Below are positions 35,788 to 49,400 of a stretch of DNA of 64,000 bases, in pieces. The position numbers and the translations under genes are program-made. Location of the stretch: contig NC_092353.1 in the NCBI RefSeq assembly GCF_963676685.1, positions 7,778,207 to 7,842,206 of the forward strand, read 5' to 3'. Source of the stretch: Mytilus edulis. Its lineage: Eukaryota > Mollusca > Bivalvia > Mytilida > Mytilidae. The notes beneath the pieces were generated by a model. That model was not told the DNA's origin and did no database searches. It saw nothing but the letters and a program-made list of their open reading frames with translations. Positions within the stretch are counted from its first letter, which is position 1, and every line of letters begins with the position of its first letter.

Positions 35788-38700
35788 ATGGTTGTTTATT
35801 TTTGCCAATGGATAATTGCTGTTTATCTGCTGAACATTTGTTTTATAGGTATAAAAAAAAAAAAATTATTATGCTATGTTGTGAATCTCTAAAACTATTT
35901 CAAAATATTTTTTCTAGTTATGTGTCAAATCATATATCATAGTTCAAGATATTCAGGAAATATCAGCGATATATTGCTTCTGTAGAGATTTGAATTATTT
36001 CAAGACGTGAGAGAAAACTTGATTACCGACATGAATTGTTATAGAGGCCTTTGTTTATAGAATTCAAATAAAGGCAACCATACAATGTACTTGCCATTTT
36101 GAAAAAAAGCATTTGGAAAATTCTTTTGAGTAATAAACAAAAGTTACTTTGTTTAGTTTCAGATGTCTAGGAGACAGTTTATATCTAGGCCATCATTAAT
36201 TCAAGGAGCTACTAAATGAATCTCGAAAGGTCGCCCAATGAAGTTTTTTGTTTTTTTCGTACATTTGTTATTGTGACATTTTATTTCAGATGGCCATGAT
36301 GACCACATGTGGGTGAAGTATCGAAATAAAGACTTTATGCTAGTCCATCAACAAATGACATGGATGGAAGCTCAGGTATGATATTATTCAATAGTGACCT
36401 AGTCATTGAAATGTGTATGTTTTCGGAGTATTCTTATATTTTTTTTCGTAACCACTATTTTGATTGATAAGCTTTGATATACTTTTGTGTTCATTCAGTA
36501 TATATGCTTGGGATAAAACTCTATTCAAAATATGTAAACACAAGTGGCAATAATACAAACATTTCACTTATGCTCTATGTTGATTTTTATTACGACTGAT
36601 ATATACTTGTAATGGCGATAGTTTGGTATCGTGAATTAGCTTTTCCATCAGTATGATGTTATTCTATCATTTCAGAAATAACATAGATAAGATTATAATG
36701 TGTAACTAAATGCAAACACGTTTAATTATCATAGCTTTACAATTTTAGAGTGTATGTTATTCACTTGGTGGCTTTCTTGCAACTGTATCAAATTCTGATG
36801 AAATGAAGTTTATCAAGTCAATGACAAACGGTAAGTTCTATTCTTTATTTTCATATTGGATTTTACCGTTACATTCATAAGCCGACCTCTATCTTGGTTA
36901 TATTCTTATAAGCTGAGAAGGTAAGGTAACATTACAGCACCGAAATCTAAATTATTAATTCAGTATAGGTGACCTAGTAGTTTAGGTCGATTGAAACAAT
37001 GAATGCAGTGTTGCCTTAATATCACAATGTTATGAGTTCGAATCCCGGCGACGGAAGAATAATAAAATGTGTACAAGTCATGTATCACCTTCACTGGTGA
37101 TCCAATGAATGAATGTGTCGTACAGTTGTCGCTTGTTTTGACGCCCAAATCAAAACGATTATTTCTGTGACTGTATCTTACTATCCTTTACAATAAATGG
37201 TTAGCTAATCTGAAACCAATTCCATCCTCATACCTAATATATTATGTACTGTATTAAAACTCTACTAACGACGAAATGTAACACTAGGCCATTAAGAGCT
37301 GAATTGTAAGTTCCAGTTTAGGTGGCCGAGTGGTCTTGAGCGATCACCACAGTACAGGCATTGTATTCTCGATATCACAATATAACAAGTTCGAATCCCG
37401 ACTAACTAGGGAAAAACAAGAAAATATATAGTGAATTATTTTTTATGACGTTGATTAATCTATAAATAGAAACTTTTTTTTGTTATAGACACGAACATGG
37501 AGTATAAAATTTTGTTTAAATTTGGAATGGTGTAATTGTTTGCTTTATCTACACATATTTTTTATTTTATACATAACATACAAAGATCCGGCTGCTTTTA
37601 TTTTCCCCAATACCAATTTCTACTTTTCGTGCGATTATTCAATGAATTAATCATCTGAATGCAAGAATCTTCTGATATAGCACTACGCCACTTTAGTACA
37701 GAAAATAATGTATTGGCGATCGTAAATGTGGTATAAGTTTTAAAAAAACAGTAACAAAGTTTAAATAATCTGAATTTAAGTAAAGGCAAGATTTAGTGAT
37801 AAAATCTGTCAACTGAACATTTTGCATCACACTTTAGTTTTACTCTTAAAGCGAATTCAGTTATTCAGTCTTGTGTATGGCCCTTATATATATATTTTTA
37901 TCATGTGTTTAGTAGGAAATACAGTAGTTTTACATATGTGGTAAATAGCCTGCTGTTTAATCCATATCGCGCAACTTTGATGCGCACCCTTTATCGCATA
38001 CCCTTTATCAAACCCCTAACCTTTATCGCATACCCCATATCACACTCCTACCCTTTATCGAATACCCTTTATCACACCCAAAATTTTTTTTTTCTTTTTT
38101 TTTACAAAGCCAGTTTTGTTTTGTTTTTTTGCTTAAATGAAAAATTTTCCTCAAAAAAGGTCATTTTTTTTAATGACGTCATTGTTTGGTATGTAACGTC
38201 ACGAACGTCAAGTTTTCATATTGTATGGGACGTCACGAACGTCAAGTTTATATATTTTTTGGCACACTAACAAAATGCAAGTATAAAAAAAAATACAAAA
38301 CACACAAATAAATACAATAATGAACAAAATATTTTTAAAACAACAGCACGCAAATTGTAAGGTAACCCAGGTGCACAAAAGTAGAACTGAAGGTAACTCA
38401 GTGCTATGGTTCAGAAAACAGTTCATATAATATAATATTTCTCTGTTGAAATATATGATAAAGCGTATAATACATGGCAAAATCCGTATCACATGCCGTA
38501 TCACCCTCGACCAATATCATCCCTCATGGTTTCATGGGCTGATATTGATGTCCCGGGATGATACGACATATGATACGGATTTTGCCATGTATTATTCTCT
38601 ATATATCACATACATGTAATAAATATCATAGTTTCAGATTTAGTATTTTAATTTTGATTGTATCTGATTATCTTTTTTATGGCTTCAAAATAGTAGAAAA

Positions 38701-39782
38701 CAATGAACAACAAACAACTTCACACTTTTCTTATTTTCATGTTTGAACAAACATGTATTTATTCGCTTAATTTTATTTCCTTGCACAGTACAACCTAACA
38801 CGGTTTGGTTGGGCGGTACAGACATGTTTGCGGAAGGAAGATGGGTATGGATAGAGAATTTAGAGCCAATCTCATATAACCACTGGTATACAAGTAGTCA
38901 TCAGCCATCCGGAGGATTGGCGCAGAATTGTTTGATTTGGTATAACAGTAACGGATATTTTTGGCATGATGTTACCTGCAAGTCTAACTACAAATTTGTC
39001 TGTCAGCGGTAGGTACTTCTTCATCCTTTTAAATGTAATTTTTCCATTGTCTTTTGTACAGACTCGCATTTCGATAATCAACTTATAAGAAACAGAAGAT
39101 GTGGTATGATTGCCAATAAGACAACTCACAACAATAGACTAAATGACATACTGTGTTGTCAGCTATAAAAGGCCCCGATATCACAAAATTAAATGTAAAA
39201 CAAATCAAACGAGAAAACTAAGAGGCCTATTAAATGTACGAAAAATGGATCGAAAAACAAATATCTTATACAGCTACAAACGATAACCACTGACTTTAGA
39301 CAGTCAAAAACCTACAGAATGTGGCGGTTTTTACAAGGTAGCGGGTGTCCAAGCAACCCCTATAACCTTCGACAGTGGTGTAAAACTTTAACACAAGAAC
39401 GAACTATAAAAACCAGTTAAAAATGCATAACTCATCATATTGATACTCATAGACATACATGCTATATGTGGACGTGACAGGGTGCAAGTACTTGTTCATC
39501 CCAACAACAAAAAAACACTAAGTACATGTACATATCTGAGAGTACACGCAGTTACTGAAAGATAGTTCAAAGCAAAAACTAATTATCATAAAACATCATT
39601 AGTTGGTTTGACATTGTTTAATCAGTTCTTAAACATTATCAATCATGTCTGTTAAAAAAGGTAAAATGATGAATTAGAACTATCAACATTTCGTACTAGA
39701 AAAAGACTAACAATCGAAAACATCATGCATAGTAAAGGTTTGTTTTTTTGTTTTCAGTTATTCAAAGAGGAAAGAACAGTGA
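35788..39782 (+). CDS. Secreted C-type lectin A
   Basis: Five exons: 35788-35848, 36290-36375, 36749-36830, 38789-39008, 39758-39782 (phases 1,0,1,2), giving 157 residues. Residues 1-20 form a signal peptide. One C-type lectin domain follows: MTWMEAQSVCYSLGG (C52), WLGG (83-86), WVWI (95-98), C124, WHD (135-137), C140 and C148, so the two usual disulphides are present. The loop motif is Q-P-S (115-117) in place of EPN or QPD, the later Glu is Gln122, and WND is WHD. Classical calcium-dependent sugar binding may therefore be altered. An upstream in-frame Met (35692) was rejected because the paralogue lacks that frame. AATAAA is at 39807. The protein should act outside the cell, as bivalve lectins often do in immunity or feeding; the ligand is unknown. 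Confidence 0.92.
36963..37316 (+). repeat. tRNA-derived SINE
   Basis: The tRNA-like head ends with the B box GAGTTCGAATCCCGG (about 37034) and is followed by the tail TGTATCACCTTCACTGGTGA and about 230 bp shared with 31625-31855. It lies in intron 3 of lectin A. Confidence 0.7.
37319..37402 (+). repeat. Second tRNA-like SINE head
   Basis: GGTGGCCGAGTGGTC is a textbook Leu/Ser tRNA A-box region and AAGTTCGAATCCCG a B box, 65 nt apart. It stands immediately after the preceding SINE, so the two are in tandem. No acceptor stem closure is seen, hence not called a tRNA gene. Confidence 0.6.
37970..38080 (+). repeat. Short tandem repeat, ACCCTTTATCGCAT type
   Basis: Six or so irregular 14-18-bp units of ACCCTTTATCGCAT / ACCCTTTATCACA. 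In intron 3 of lectin A. Confidence 0.75.
38467..38595. repeat. Foldback, about 60-bp arms
   Basis: The outer 25 bp are perfect (ATAATACATGGCAAAATCCG + TATCA, mirrored at 38571-38595). Inner parts are imperfect around a centre near 38530 (CCTCATGG / TTTCATGGG). In intron 3 of lectin A. Confidence 0.85.
39090..39340 (+). repeat. R1 interspersed repeat fragment
   Basis: GATTGCCAATAAGACAACTC, CAGCTATAAAAGGCCCCGAT and GATAACCACTGA identify it. It lies in the last intron of lectin A. Confidence 0.7.
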
Positions 39783-40492
39783 AGACATATTTTATTATAG
39801 GACTCAAATAAAAAAGAAGAATAGCATTGTTTTTATTGATGGTCTGATTTTCACAAAACAAAATATGTCGTTGTGACAACTAAGAAAGTGGTGGAAGTTA
39901 TATTCAGTTAGTTTAAAACTCGGTAGGATTATTACGACAATAGAACTTTGCATTTTTCGACACGAAACTATGTTTTTCTTGTTGATGTACGCATCGTTAA
40001 GTCTTATTGAAATATCATTTGCAAATACTAATACTGTAAAATCAGAAATTAATGCGAGGTTTTTATTATTGCGAAAAATGCGAATGAGTTGTAAACGCAA
40101 TAATTGAAACTCGCATTTTGAAATATTTTATACGAATTTAAAAGGATTTTTCTCAAAATCGTAAAAATTAAACTCGCATTTAAGTCTTAAATGACAAAAT
40201 CGCAATAATAAATACACGCAATAATTTTCTGAATTTACAGTATTCAAATCAAACAAATTTAAACATACCAACGCACAAAAGAACCAACAGAAAAAGTCGG
40301 AGATTTTTAAGAACTCCAATAAGGAAAAAATATAAATAATAGGTTTGATGGTGATGTTTTCATATAAACTGCTGTCTTTGGTGTAGGTACTAGATCATGT
40401 GTCTGGATCATATGTTGTTAGCTGTTTCTGTCATTGCTTGTCTGGTTCATGTTCACAGTGTCAGTGGTTGGTGTGATTTGTTGTACTCTACA

Positions 40493-41195
40493 GTAATACA
40501 ATTAACGGTACCAATTTTCTTGCACCAAATGCGCATGTCGTCAATACATGTCTCTTCAGTGATGCTCGTGGCCAAAATATTTGAAATCAAAAGCTTATAT
40601 AAAAGATGAAGAGCTATCATCCAAAAAGGTCCAAAAAGCATAGCCAAATCCGGGAAAGGAATCAGAGGTTTGCATGAGGGAAATACATTCCTTAATTTAT
40701 AATAATTTCTAATATTTTGTAATAGCAAATTTTAATTACACAAAAAATCCGTATTTTCATGCCAATACTTAAGTACTGGCTACTGGGCTGATGATACCCT
40801 CGGGGACTAATAGTCCACCAGCAGAGGCTTCGACTCAGTGGTAGTAATAAAATTAACGGTACCAATTTTCTTGCACCAGATGCGCATTTCGACAATACTT
40901 GTCTCTTCAGTGATGCTTGTGTCCAAAATATTTGAAATTCAAAGCTTATATAAAAGATGAAGAGCTATAATTCAAAAGGTCCAAAAAGTATAGCCAAATA
41001 CGTGAAAGGAATTAAAGCTTTGCATGAGGTAGATACATTGCTTAATTTCTAATTATGTCTGATATTTTGTAATAGCAAATTTTAATAACACAAAAAAAAA
41101 TCCGTATTTTCATGCCAATACCGAAGTACTGGATACTGGTGATACCCTCGGGGACTAATAGTCCACCAGCAGAGGCATCGACCCAGTGGTAGTAA
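40493..41195 (+). repeat. R5 tandem array, about 350-bp unit
   Basis: Two full units start at 40493 and about 40846, each with AATTAACGGTACCAATTTTC, TTGCACCA-ATGCGCAT, ATATAAAAGATGAAGAGCTA and a closing GGGGACTAATAGTCCACCAG. A third unit begins at about 41188 and breaks off. The closing phrase is also the inner end of the foldback at 16530-17055. Confidence 0.85.
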
Positions 41196-42825
41196 TATTT
41201 ACGAATACATTTTTTTCAAAAACAATATTGGTAACATACGTCTTGCGCTTTTTTTTTTTTATTTACAAAATGAAATCATCAACGGTAGTTGCACCGAGCA
41301 CAATTGTACGTTCAACTGGTTTTATGCGAAGTCTGATTCTTAGAGTCATCTTAAAAAAAACTCCAAAACAAATAAATGATCTTAAGTTAGATATCATACA
41401 AGACTTAAGGTCAAAGGCTTCTGATTTGGGACAGGTGCATATATGGTTTATGTTCAGGGTGTCAATGGTTGGTGTGATTTGCTATATTGTGAAGTAATAT
41501 TAACAATTCCTGTTTTCCTTAAACTGTATTGCTCACAAACGTCCTACGTTTTTTATCGATAAAACGAAATCAATATTTTCTTAAAAATGTTCAGTACCAA
41601 GTCAGGAAAATGGCAGTTTTTGTCTTAAAGATCGTTTCTGTCGTTTGTGTTGCACTGTCCTTTGGTTTTAGTTGCAGTGTTTCTATTGTTTCGTTGTCTT
41701 CCTCTTATTATGTGTTTCCCTCAGTTTTAGTTTGTAACCAGAATTTTTTTTATCTTAATCTATTTTCGACTTTCGAACAGCGGTATACTACTGTTGCCTT
41801 TATCTAATGCAAAATCTGATTCTTAAACGCACCTTCTAAAATTGAGAATGGAATTGTGTACTAGTTCAGTGAAAATGGGCGTTACACTGACCTCCAAAAC
41901 ATATAAATAAACTAAAGTTAGAAAACACTCAAGATTAACAAAGATCAGGGGCTCCTGCCTTGGGACAGGCGAAGATATGGTTAATGTTCTGGGTGTTAGC
42001 GATTGGTGTGATTTTATGTACTGTGCGGTTATATTTACGATTGCTCCTGACTCGGGACAGACGCATATAGATACATTTCATTGTAAATAACAAAAGCATC
42101 AATTTTGATAGAACAGCGTCTCAAAATTATGATGTGAAAATCAGAAAAAAAAACACTTGATATATTATCTAGAAAAACAAAATCATTTAACAAAACAAAA
42201 TATAGCATGTTTTTTATTACATTTTGGTGTAAAAGGGAGTTTTGAATGACATCCTGATGATTAATCTGTTCTTTTTTACTTTCATACTGATGTAGTAAAG
42301 AAATATATTATCAGTAGCTGTTTGGCTTGTCTTTGTATGCATTATTTAATTTATTCAATGGTCTTCATCTTGTAGTAAAACTATCTTAGTTATATTCAAC
42401 AACCGAACACGAACATCTGGTTTCAAAGTCGATGTTGTAATATATAAATAAGATGTTGTGGTATTGATGCCAATTAAACGAATACATTTCAGAGACTAAA
42501 ATATCACAGAAGGGCCAACAATAATAAACAAAACATATAACGTACTAAAACACCCTGAAAATACAAGCAATATAATTCAAACGAAACGTCAAAGCTACAC
42601 ACGAAATCTAATCATGCCAAACAGCAACAAACTACAACAACTGAATTACAGACTCCTTACTAAAACCATAATCATATTTATTTCCTACCCTGGAACCGTG
42701 ATTTAACATAAAAAAAAACACAATTCATTTTTACATTAAGTAAAATAGTGTTTCTCTAGTTTAATCAAGTGTCGGTTATTGTATAGAAAGATACCCTTCC
42801 GGAGCACCTGAGATCACCCCTAGTT

Positions 42826-42992
42826 TTTGGTGGGGTTCGTGTTGTTTATTCTTTAGTTTTCTATGTTGTGTCGTGTGTACTATTGTTTTTCTGTTTGTCT
42901 TTTTTATTTTTGGCCATGGCGTTGTCAGTTTGTTTTAGATTTATGAGTTTGACTGTCCCTTTGGTATCTTTCGTCCCTCTTTTATATATACT
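42826..42992 (+). repeat. R6 interspersed repeat
   Basis: Phrases TTCTATGTTGTGTCGTGTGT, GGCCATGGCGTTGTCAGTTT and GACTGTCCCTTTGGTATCTT. Other copies are at 58313-58477 and 60420-60615, with a fragment at about 49775-49850. Confidence 0.75.
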
Positions 42993-43774
42993 ATGAAAAT
43001 AAGAGCGCGGGGCTTTGCAGTATATACCTTTCTATACACTATCCAATTTAGCACATATTTACAACTTGAGTAATCCTGTAATTAGTCTATTGATATGTTT
43101 TGGCTGACTAGCTGTACCTGATTTATATAGTTTTTTAAATCACTCACTATTATCATTGTAAGATATCCACTTCAAAATGAAAAGATTGTAGTTGCTGAAG
43201 TAAGTATGTTTATTGGTATATTTGTATACATTGTGTTTTACTATACATGATAAATTTCAAAACATATAGACAGTTTGCAGTGGCAGATCCCAAAAAGAGG
43301 GTGGTGGAGAAAGATTATTTGGTGGGATTATAAATGCTTTGAATAAGAACAAACAGTTGAACCCCTCCCCCTTTATTTTGGGTTGTAACCCCTTTAAAGT
43401 TGGATAGATCTGCCCCTGGTATGTACCCATAGGTAGTCTAGTGAATAGTGTATATGCATGAAATATCTGTCACTGGACATTAAGCAACCAATAAACAATC
43501 CATTCATGACGAAATATAGCAAATTGCTTTTATATCCCTTAACAAGGTTTCATGGTTCACTCTATTTTTGTGTACAAAGTAATTACATGGAAGTTAATAT
43601 AAATGATTACAATTTTAGATGACATTGTACTCTAATCAAGTTATAATGACTTACAATCTATATTTGTTACTCTTTATCTAAATGAAAGAAACTTTTAAGT
43701 GTCAAAAACATTTTTTGATCCAAAGATTAAATAGTATGATGTTTAAAAATGTATTTGAAAACTAATAACAAACT

Positions 43775-43980
43775 ATTCAGTTTAAATTGGAACACAACAT
43801 TTTTTTTTCAAAATAGCCAGTAGCAATTTGTATTTCAATATCTTGATTACGATACAATGAAATCTTATCCTTGTGGTCATTTATGCGTGGTAATTTAGTA
43901 CACGAAAAAGTATGTACTATGAAAGTTCAAGCAATTTGATTGGACAAACAGTTGTTAGTATGTGTTAATACAAATTATAG
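43775..43980 (+). repeat. Interspersed repeat, copy 2 of 2
   Basis: Same family and orientation as 23630-23860, differing by point changes and one short deletion near 43925. Confidence 0.8.
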
Positions 43981-45489
43981 GAAAAACAAAAGGAGCTTCA
44001 GCATAAAGGTTCAATCACGATACTTGATTTGCTGATTCAAATACGATTACAATGTTAACAAACAAGTAAATAATGTTTACTGGACTACACTATCATATAT
44101 CCAATGGATTAAGTTAATGACACCACAAACAGTGGGGGATATGATATTGTGCAATGACAAACATAAGTATGGACATGATGTAAGACAGTTATTTTTCATA
44201 ATTGTGATGCAGAAAACATTTTGTAAACCGATAAAAGAACAGTGTTGACGCCTTAGCAGATCAATTTATGTAACGGTCACACAACTGTGAGGTTTGGCTA
44301 GCAATTAAACCACCTTCAATCCCCAATTTTCGAAATACGAAAATGCTTGTACTTAGTCAGGAATATGACAAATGTTATCTATTTGTTTGAGGTATTTGAG
44401 ATTTCATTTTGCCATTTGACGACAGACTTTCTGTTTCGATATTTTTGTAATGTTACTTTTTAACGTCAATTGCGTTTTTTGTCCTGTTTTGCTGAGGGGA
44501 AATCATGTCGAATTCGGATATAATATGGAATTGGAGAGCATTTAAATCTCATTTAGATAGCCATTATGTTAACCTGATTCACTATATGTACTTTTAAACG
44601 CAAAATGTTTTTTATGCAATAACGTTTCTTATAGATATCCATCGTACATCATATTCTACTGGACATTCGTAGCTTGTGGTGTTGCTCATACAACTACATA
44701 ATCCGGTGAAAGACTGGTTCGGTCTGTCAAAAACTATTCAATCAATTTATCTGGCTGTTCTATTAAGCTTTAAAAACAGTTAGGAAATACACACAATAAC
44801 AATTTGAACAACAGATGTCAAAATCTATGCTACCTTTTTTTCAATTTATATCCGACGTAGCAATCGACTAAGATTGTAATGGCAACTATTTTTGTATCTA
44901 TATATTTTTCTATGTAGGTGATAAGGAATTTACTGTATGTTGTTTTATTCTTATGCATGTTATACAGTATTTCAAAAATGTAATTCTACCTGTCACAGAT
45001 GGTTTTTCTCCTGAATTTTTACAGCTATCACTATAAAATTTTCAAATCAACATTGTATGTTGTACTTCATTATATGCGTCAAAAATGTCCCCAATACCAA
45101 AAATGACATCTCTGTTGCCTCTATATGTTTAAGGCTAAATCCACATTTTATTAATATATCTTGATGTGCTGTCCAAATATTTTGCTGTATATATTACCAA
45201 TGTTATTTCAACTGAGCGGGCGGAGCTTACGTTTTAATTTGCATAAGGACATTCTATTTGAAGATGTGTGTAATAAGGATGATTGCCGTTATTATTATTA
45301 CTGATTTCTAATCACCTATCAGTGTCATCAAAGGAATTTACCAAAGAATTGCTGGACACTAATACCTTAGTTGATGAGTTTATCCTAAAACACCTATCTA
45401 TAGATAGACTGGTTTATTATGAGCGAATCGGTAAAACTCCGCCCAGTCAAGTGAAATAAATCGAGTTATACATTCTCTAAAAATATTCA

Positions 45490-45900
45490 ATAAGCTTTTT
45501 TTGGTTTCAGTGCAAAAAGTGCACATTTCTGTATTTCTGTTAAACCATCTTTATCAAGAAATGAGTTTGTGTATGTAATTCTATGTAATAACTTGAATTG
45601 AACATTTTGTAGTTTAGTGTTTTTTGTTGCATGAAATGCCATCAAGTAGATTTTCCCCAATCATCAGTCTTAACACATAAATCATCAGACCATTTGTGTT
45701 ATGATATTAAAGGATTCTCTTTAATATTTTCTAGAATTGATTGATAAGAATATTAACATGGTTTCTTTTTATAATTTTTGAGTTTGTTTTTCTACAATAC
45801 CATTGTCAATAATATTTAATCTACCGTGATCTGAAATTGTTTTCTTCCAAATACCTGGAAATGCACTAACAAGACCATAATATTCAACAAAAGAGCTTTT
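45490..45900 (-). pseudogene. Degraded LINE ORF2 tail
   Basis: The minus-strand translation gives, in shifting frames, SSFVEYYGLVSAFPGIWKK and then LQNVQFKLLHRITYTNSFL ... KCALFALK. These are typical of the region before and within the C-terminal zinc-knuckle part of LINE ORF2 (compare 3720-4628). Frameshifts and stops break it. It abuts an R4 repeat at 45901. Confidence 0.7.
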
Positions 45901-46080
45901 AATGTGTCCCCAGTAAACGGATGCTCCAATCGCAGTATCATTTTAAATGTTCATTGGACCGTGAAAATAGGATGAAAATTCTACTTCATCAAAAACTACC
46001 TCGACCAAAATCTTTAAACTGAAGCGGGACGAACATACGCACAGACCAAAAAACATAATGCCAATAAATGGGGCATAAAT
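45901..46080 (+). repeat. R4 interspersed repeat, short copy
   Basis: Same start (AATGTGTCCCCAGTAAACGG) and end (AATGGGGCATAAA) as 3074-3531 but with a single internal unit. Confidence 0.75.
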
Positions 46081-46263
46081 ATATACTAATGTTACAATAA
46101 TAATCAAACATAAATGGCTTTCCGCATCTTTAAGTGTTAATATTCAGCCAAATGGTTTGACTCAGGATATTTATGGGTTTGTTTTCATTTTTCACCTTTT
46201 CTGGCCTCAATTTAGCCTGGTTGAGAAAAATGTCCTTCAAACAGGATTTAACTTTTTTGCAAT

Positions 46264-46269
46264 TTTATT
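46264..46269 (-). promoter_or_regulatory. Possible poly(A) signal of the oxidoreductase gene
   Basis: TTTATT on the plus strand reads AATAAA on the minus strand about 150 nt past the stop codon. No stronger candidate lies nearer. Confidence 0.35.
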
Positions 46270-46415
46270 CTTATATTCATCATTCACTACATAAACTAGA
46301 ATCATTCAAACACCGACATTCTTCAGTCAATAATGGCATCGTTCTTTTGTTTGTATGCATATCATAATTAATATGACTAACATTGTTCATGTTATCTATA
46401 AAATAAAGTATATAA

Positions 46416-49400
46416 CTATAGTCTAAGCTGTTTAATCTGCTTCCTAAATTTGACGACTGTATCCCTGCCTCGTATAAGATCAGCAGCCTTTTCACCAATC
46501 ATTATTGTTGGTGCATTTGTATTACCAGACGTCACATGTCTCATCATAGATGCGTCTGCAACTCGTAAATTTCGTATACCTTTCACTCTTGAAAAAAAAA
46601 TTAAAAAAGTGTTTTGATTATCAGACTAAACTTTACTTATTTAAAGATTTTTGTTCTGCTTAAACCCTACTATCTCTAACGACGAGGTGCAAAACACGTT
46701 GTAAGATGCAGGAAAAATGTGTTTGTTATTATCAACCTGCTAACAATGTGTAGTATTTGCCTTTTAAGGGGTGATTCAAATGTTAACAAACCCCGATCTT
46801 ATTTACATTGCAACATGCACAGCGGTATGCAATGAAGAGAAACAGAACTTAGGCCAGAAGGTAGAGTAAAAGGTAAAATAATAAATAGACCGCAATCCGA
46901 GGAAATTTTGAATTAAAAGCCCAAACACATCAAATAAATGAATAACAATTTTCATACTCCTTACTTTGGACAGGCATATTTTTGTAAAAAAAAAGATGGA
47001 TGAAATCATACACACTATCTTTATAACGAAACATTCAGAATACTCATTCCTGCAATACAAAACCAGCATAAATAGACACGACATGTTTTATTGATTTTTT
47101 TTATTGAAATGTTCCACTAAATTAAGAAGTTACCCCGATTTTGTTTTTTGTCCATGGATTTATGAGTTTTGAACAGCGGTATACTACTGCTGCCTTTAAT
47201 ATATGTCATTGGATATTTTGAATTATGAATGATACGCATAATAAACACCACGTGTCACGTTTAGCCGATTCAGAAATGAAAACATTAATGTACTTAATAA
47301 ATACAAATTTATCATGAAAATAACACATGTAACACTTACTAAAATTATATATACTTAAAACGTAAAGCGAACATTTGTTTAAAAACACTGTTTTGAATGT
47401 TAAAATATCAATTAACAGACAATACCTAAGTTTTGTATCAACAACTGAGTTTTTATCATTGGTGCTTCCGATGCGACATGTGGACGTTGGATGGTATGCT
47501 GTTACTGCATAGTGACGTATCAAGCATTCCCAGTAGGCATCAGTGTCAAACTTTTCCTCAGCACACACACCTTCATAGTCAAGTCTGTTCAGAGTTGCAC
47601 CCATTTCTTGGAAATGTTTTGTCTGGGCAATCTGTTGGACTTTTCGCACAGCTATATAAATTATAATTGATGTTTGATTATAATTTCTTAGGCGAATGTT
47701 TATTTCTACTGGGAAAATATATTTTTCCTTTAATAGTAGAGTTCAGTAATTAGGTGCTTTGTCATATTCATATTATTGTATCCATTGATATTAAAATATT
47801 TTCAATAATACAAACATATTAACACATGGAAATCACACCATAACTTTATCTTTCACATATGCAACATCACATACAAAATTTCCGGCATTATATGCGTTGT
47901 TTTTATCTCTTCAAAAACAAAATAAGTACATATATTGATATAACAGTTATGCAAAAGATGCCCAGGAACATGGCTATTAACCGTTCACCATATAATTTGG
48001 TTTCAAACAAATGTTATAAATATAGATTCTACCACTACATACGATATTTATCCACTCGAGACAGTTAAATTTTCAAATTAAAACGCGATGCTTTTTGGTG
48101 GTGGAATCTGTTTCTCTAATGATTATGCAGGCAAACTTATTCCTTCTTTTCGAATGATCTGCAAACAAGATGTGTTCTTTATGTGTGACGTCATCAGGCA
48201 TGGTCGCCTTTTTTAATGCCGTCACAATAGGAAATTCAGAGGAAAGCAAGAAAGTTCGACGTCATAATCGGATTTTAACCAATGACGTACTGAGATCAAA
48301 CGAACCACACGTTGATTAAATTTTTTATACAATGGGTGCAGAAAGGGATAAATTGACGAAGAATTACAGAAAATGTTATATATCATATAAAAAGATATAT
48401 GAATCTCATTAAATTGATCATTTAAGGAATGACTGTCATATTTTGTTTGTCTATGCAAAGAAACATAAAAAATGTGGGGCACACACTGAATAATGCGCAT
48501 AGCGGTTTATTTAACAGTGTGCACCACATATTTTATGTTTTTTTTCGAATAGACTGACAAAAAATATAGTTATTTCTTATAATTTAATTCTAAATTCCAT
48601 TTTAAACCGGCGTGAATCATGAAAAACGTTGATGACGTCATGGTTACATAACAAAATTGTGTCTATGATATAATTAACAAAACGACATCAGCCAATCAGA
48701 AGACGCGTTACATCCAAAATTAAATTATTGACAGATGTGTGGTAATCAGCTATAATATATACATGTTGATAGTAATTTATGTATGCAGCTATTTATTCAA
48801 AGTAAAATGTGATATCATTATTGTATTATCATTTTGGTGCCATTCAAAACAAAAGGCTATACAAATATTTTGATGGACAAGACAGAACAAAATGTATTTA
48901 TTTATGACACAATATCACTTAGCACTCTTGAAAGACATACAATCAAAGCGACATCCATCATGTTTGTTCTAGATAAGGCATGAAAAAGTGTAAACCTCAC
49001 TTCAAGTACATATGTGTGTTGTTTATAGTAACATTTTATTGAAAACACAAATACATAGACACGCATGTCCACAAATTCTTACCGTCAATAAGAATATCTA
49101 CATCATCTTGTTGTGACAGATAATTCGGATTAATTAATGGATGATCAAAAGGGTCTTTACTTTTAAGTTTGATCCTTCCAATACTTTTTGGGTGCAATAC
49201 AAAGGGGAAAATGATTATTTCATTGTCATCAGATCGACGCGCTGCATCTCCCAATACCTGTTGAAATATGTCATAAATGTAGAAAATATGAAGATTGGAA
49301 TGATTGCCAATGAGGCAACTATAAAACAAGTATAATAACAAAAATGCACCAGACACCAGAATGACGTAGATGTTTGCAATTATAAATTACCGTATGGCAT

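Larger units (their letters stand above)
41196..45489. other. Intergenic, repeats only
   Basis: No exon recognised. Contains a repeat with 'tccctcagttttagtttgtaacc' and 'cagcggtatactactgttgcc' (about 41640-41810), an R1 piece (42440-42690), R6 (42826-42992), the repeat copy at 43775-43980 and a reverse R2 piece (44375-44460). Confidence 0.6.

Noticed and set aside
37319-37402. Functional tRNA-Leu or tRNA-Ser gene
   Set aside because: A and B boxes are good, but acceptor and anticodon stems do not close, and the neighbouring SINE shares the design.
37970-38080. CRISPR-like array
   Set aside because: Units are short and irregular with no constant spacers, and the context is a eukaryotic intron. 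No CRISPR array is seen anywhere in the window.
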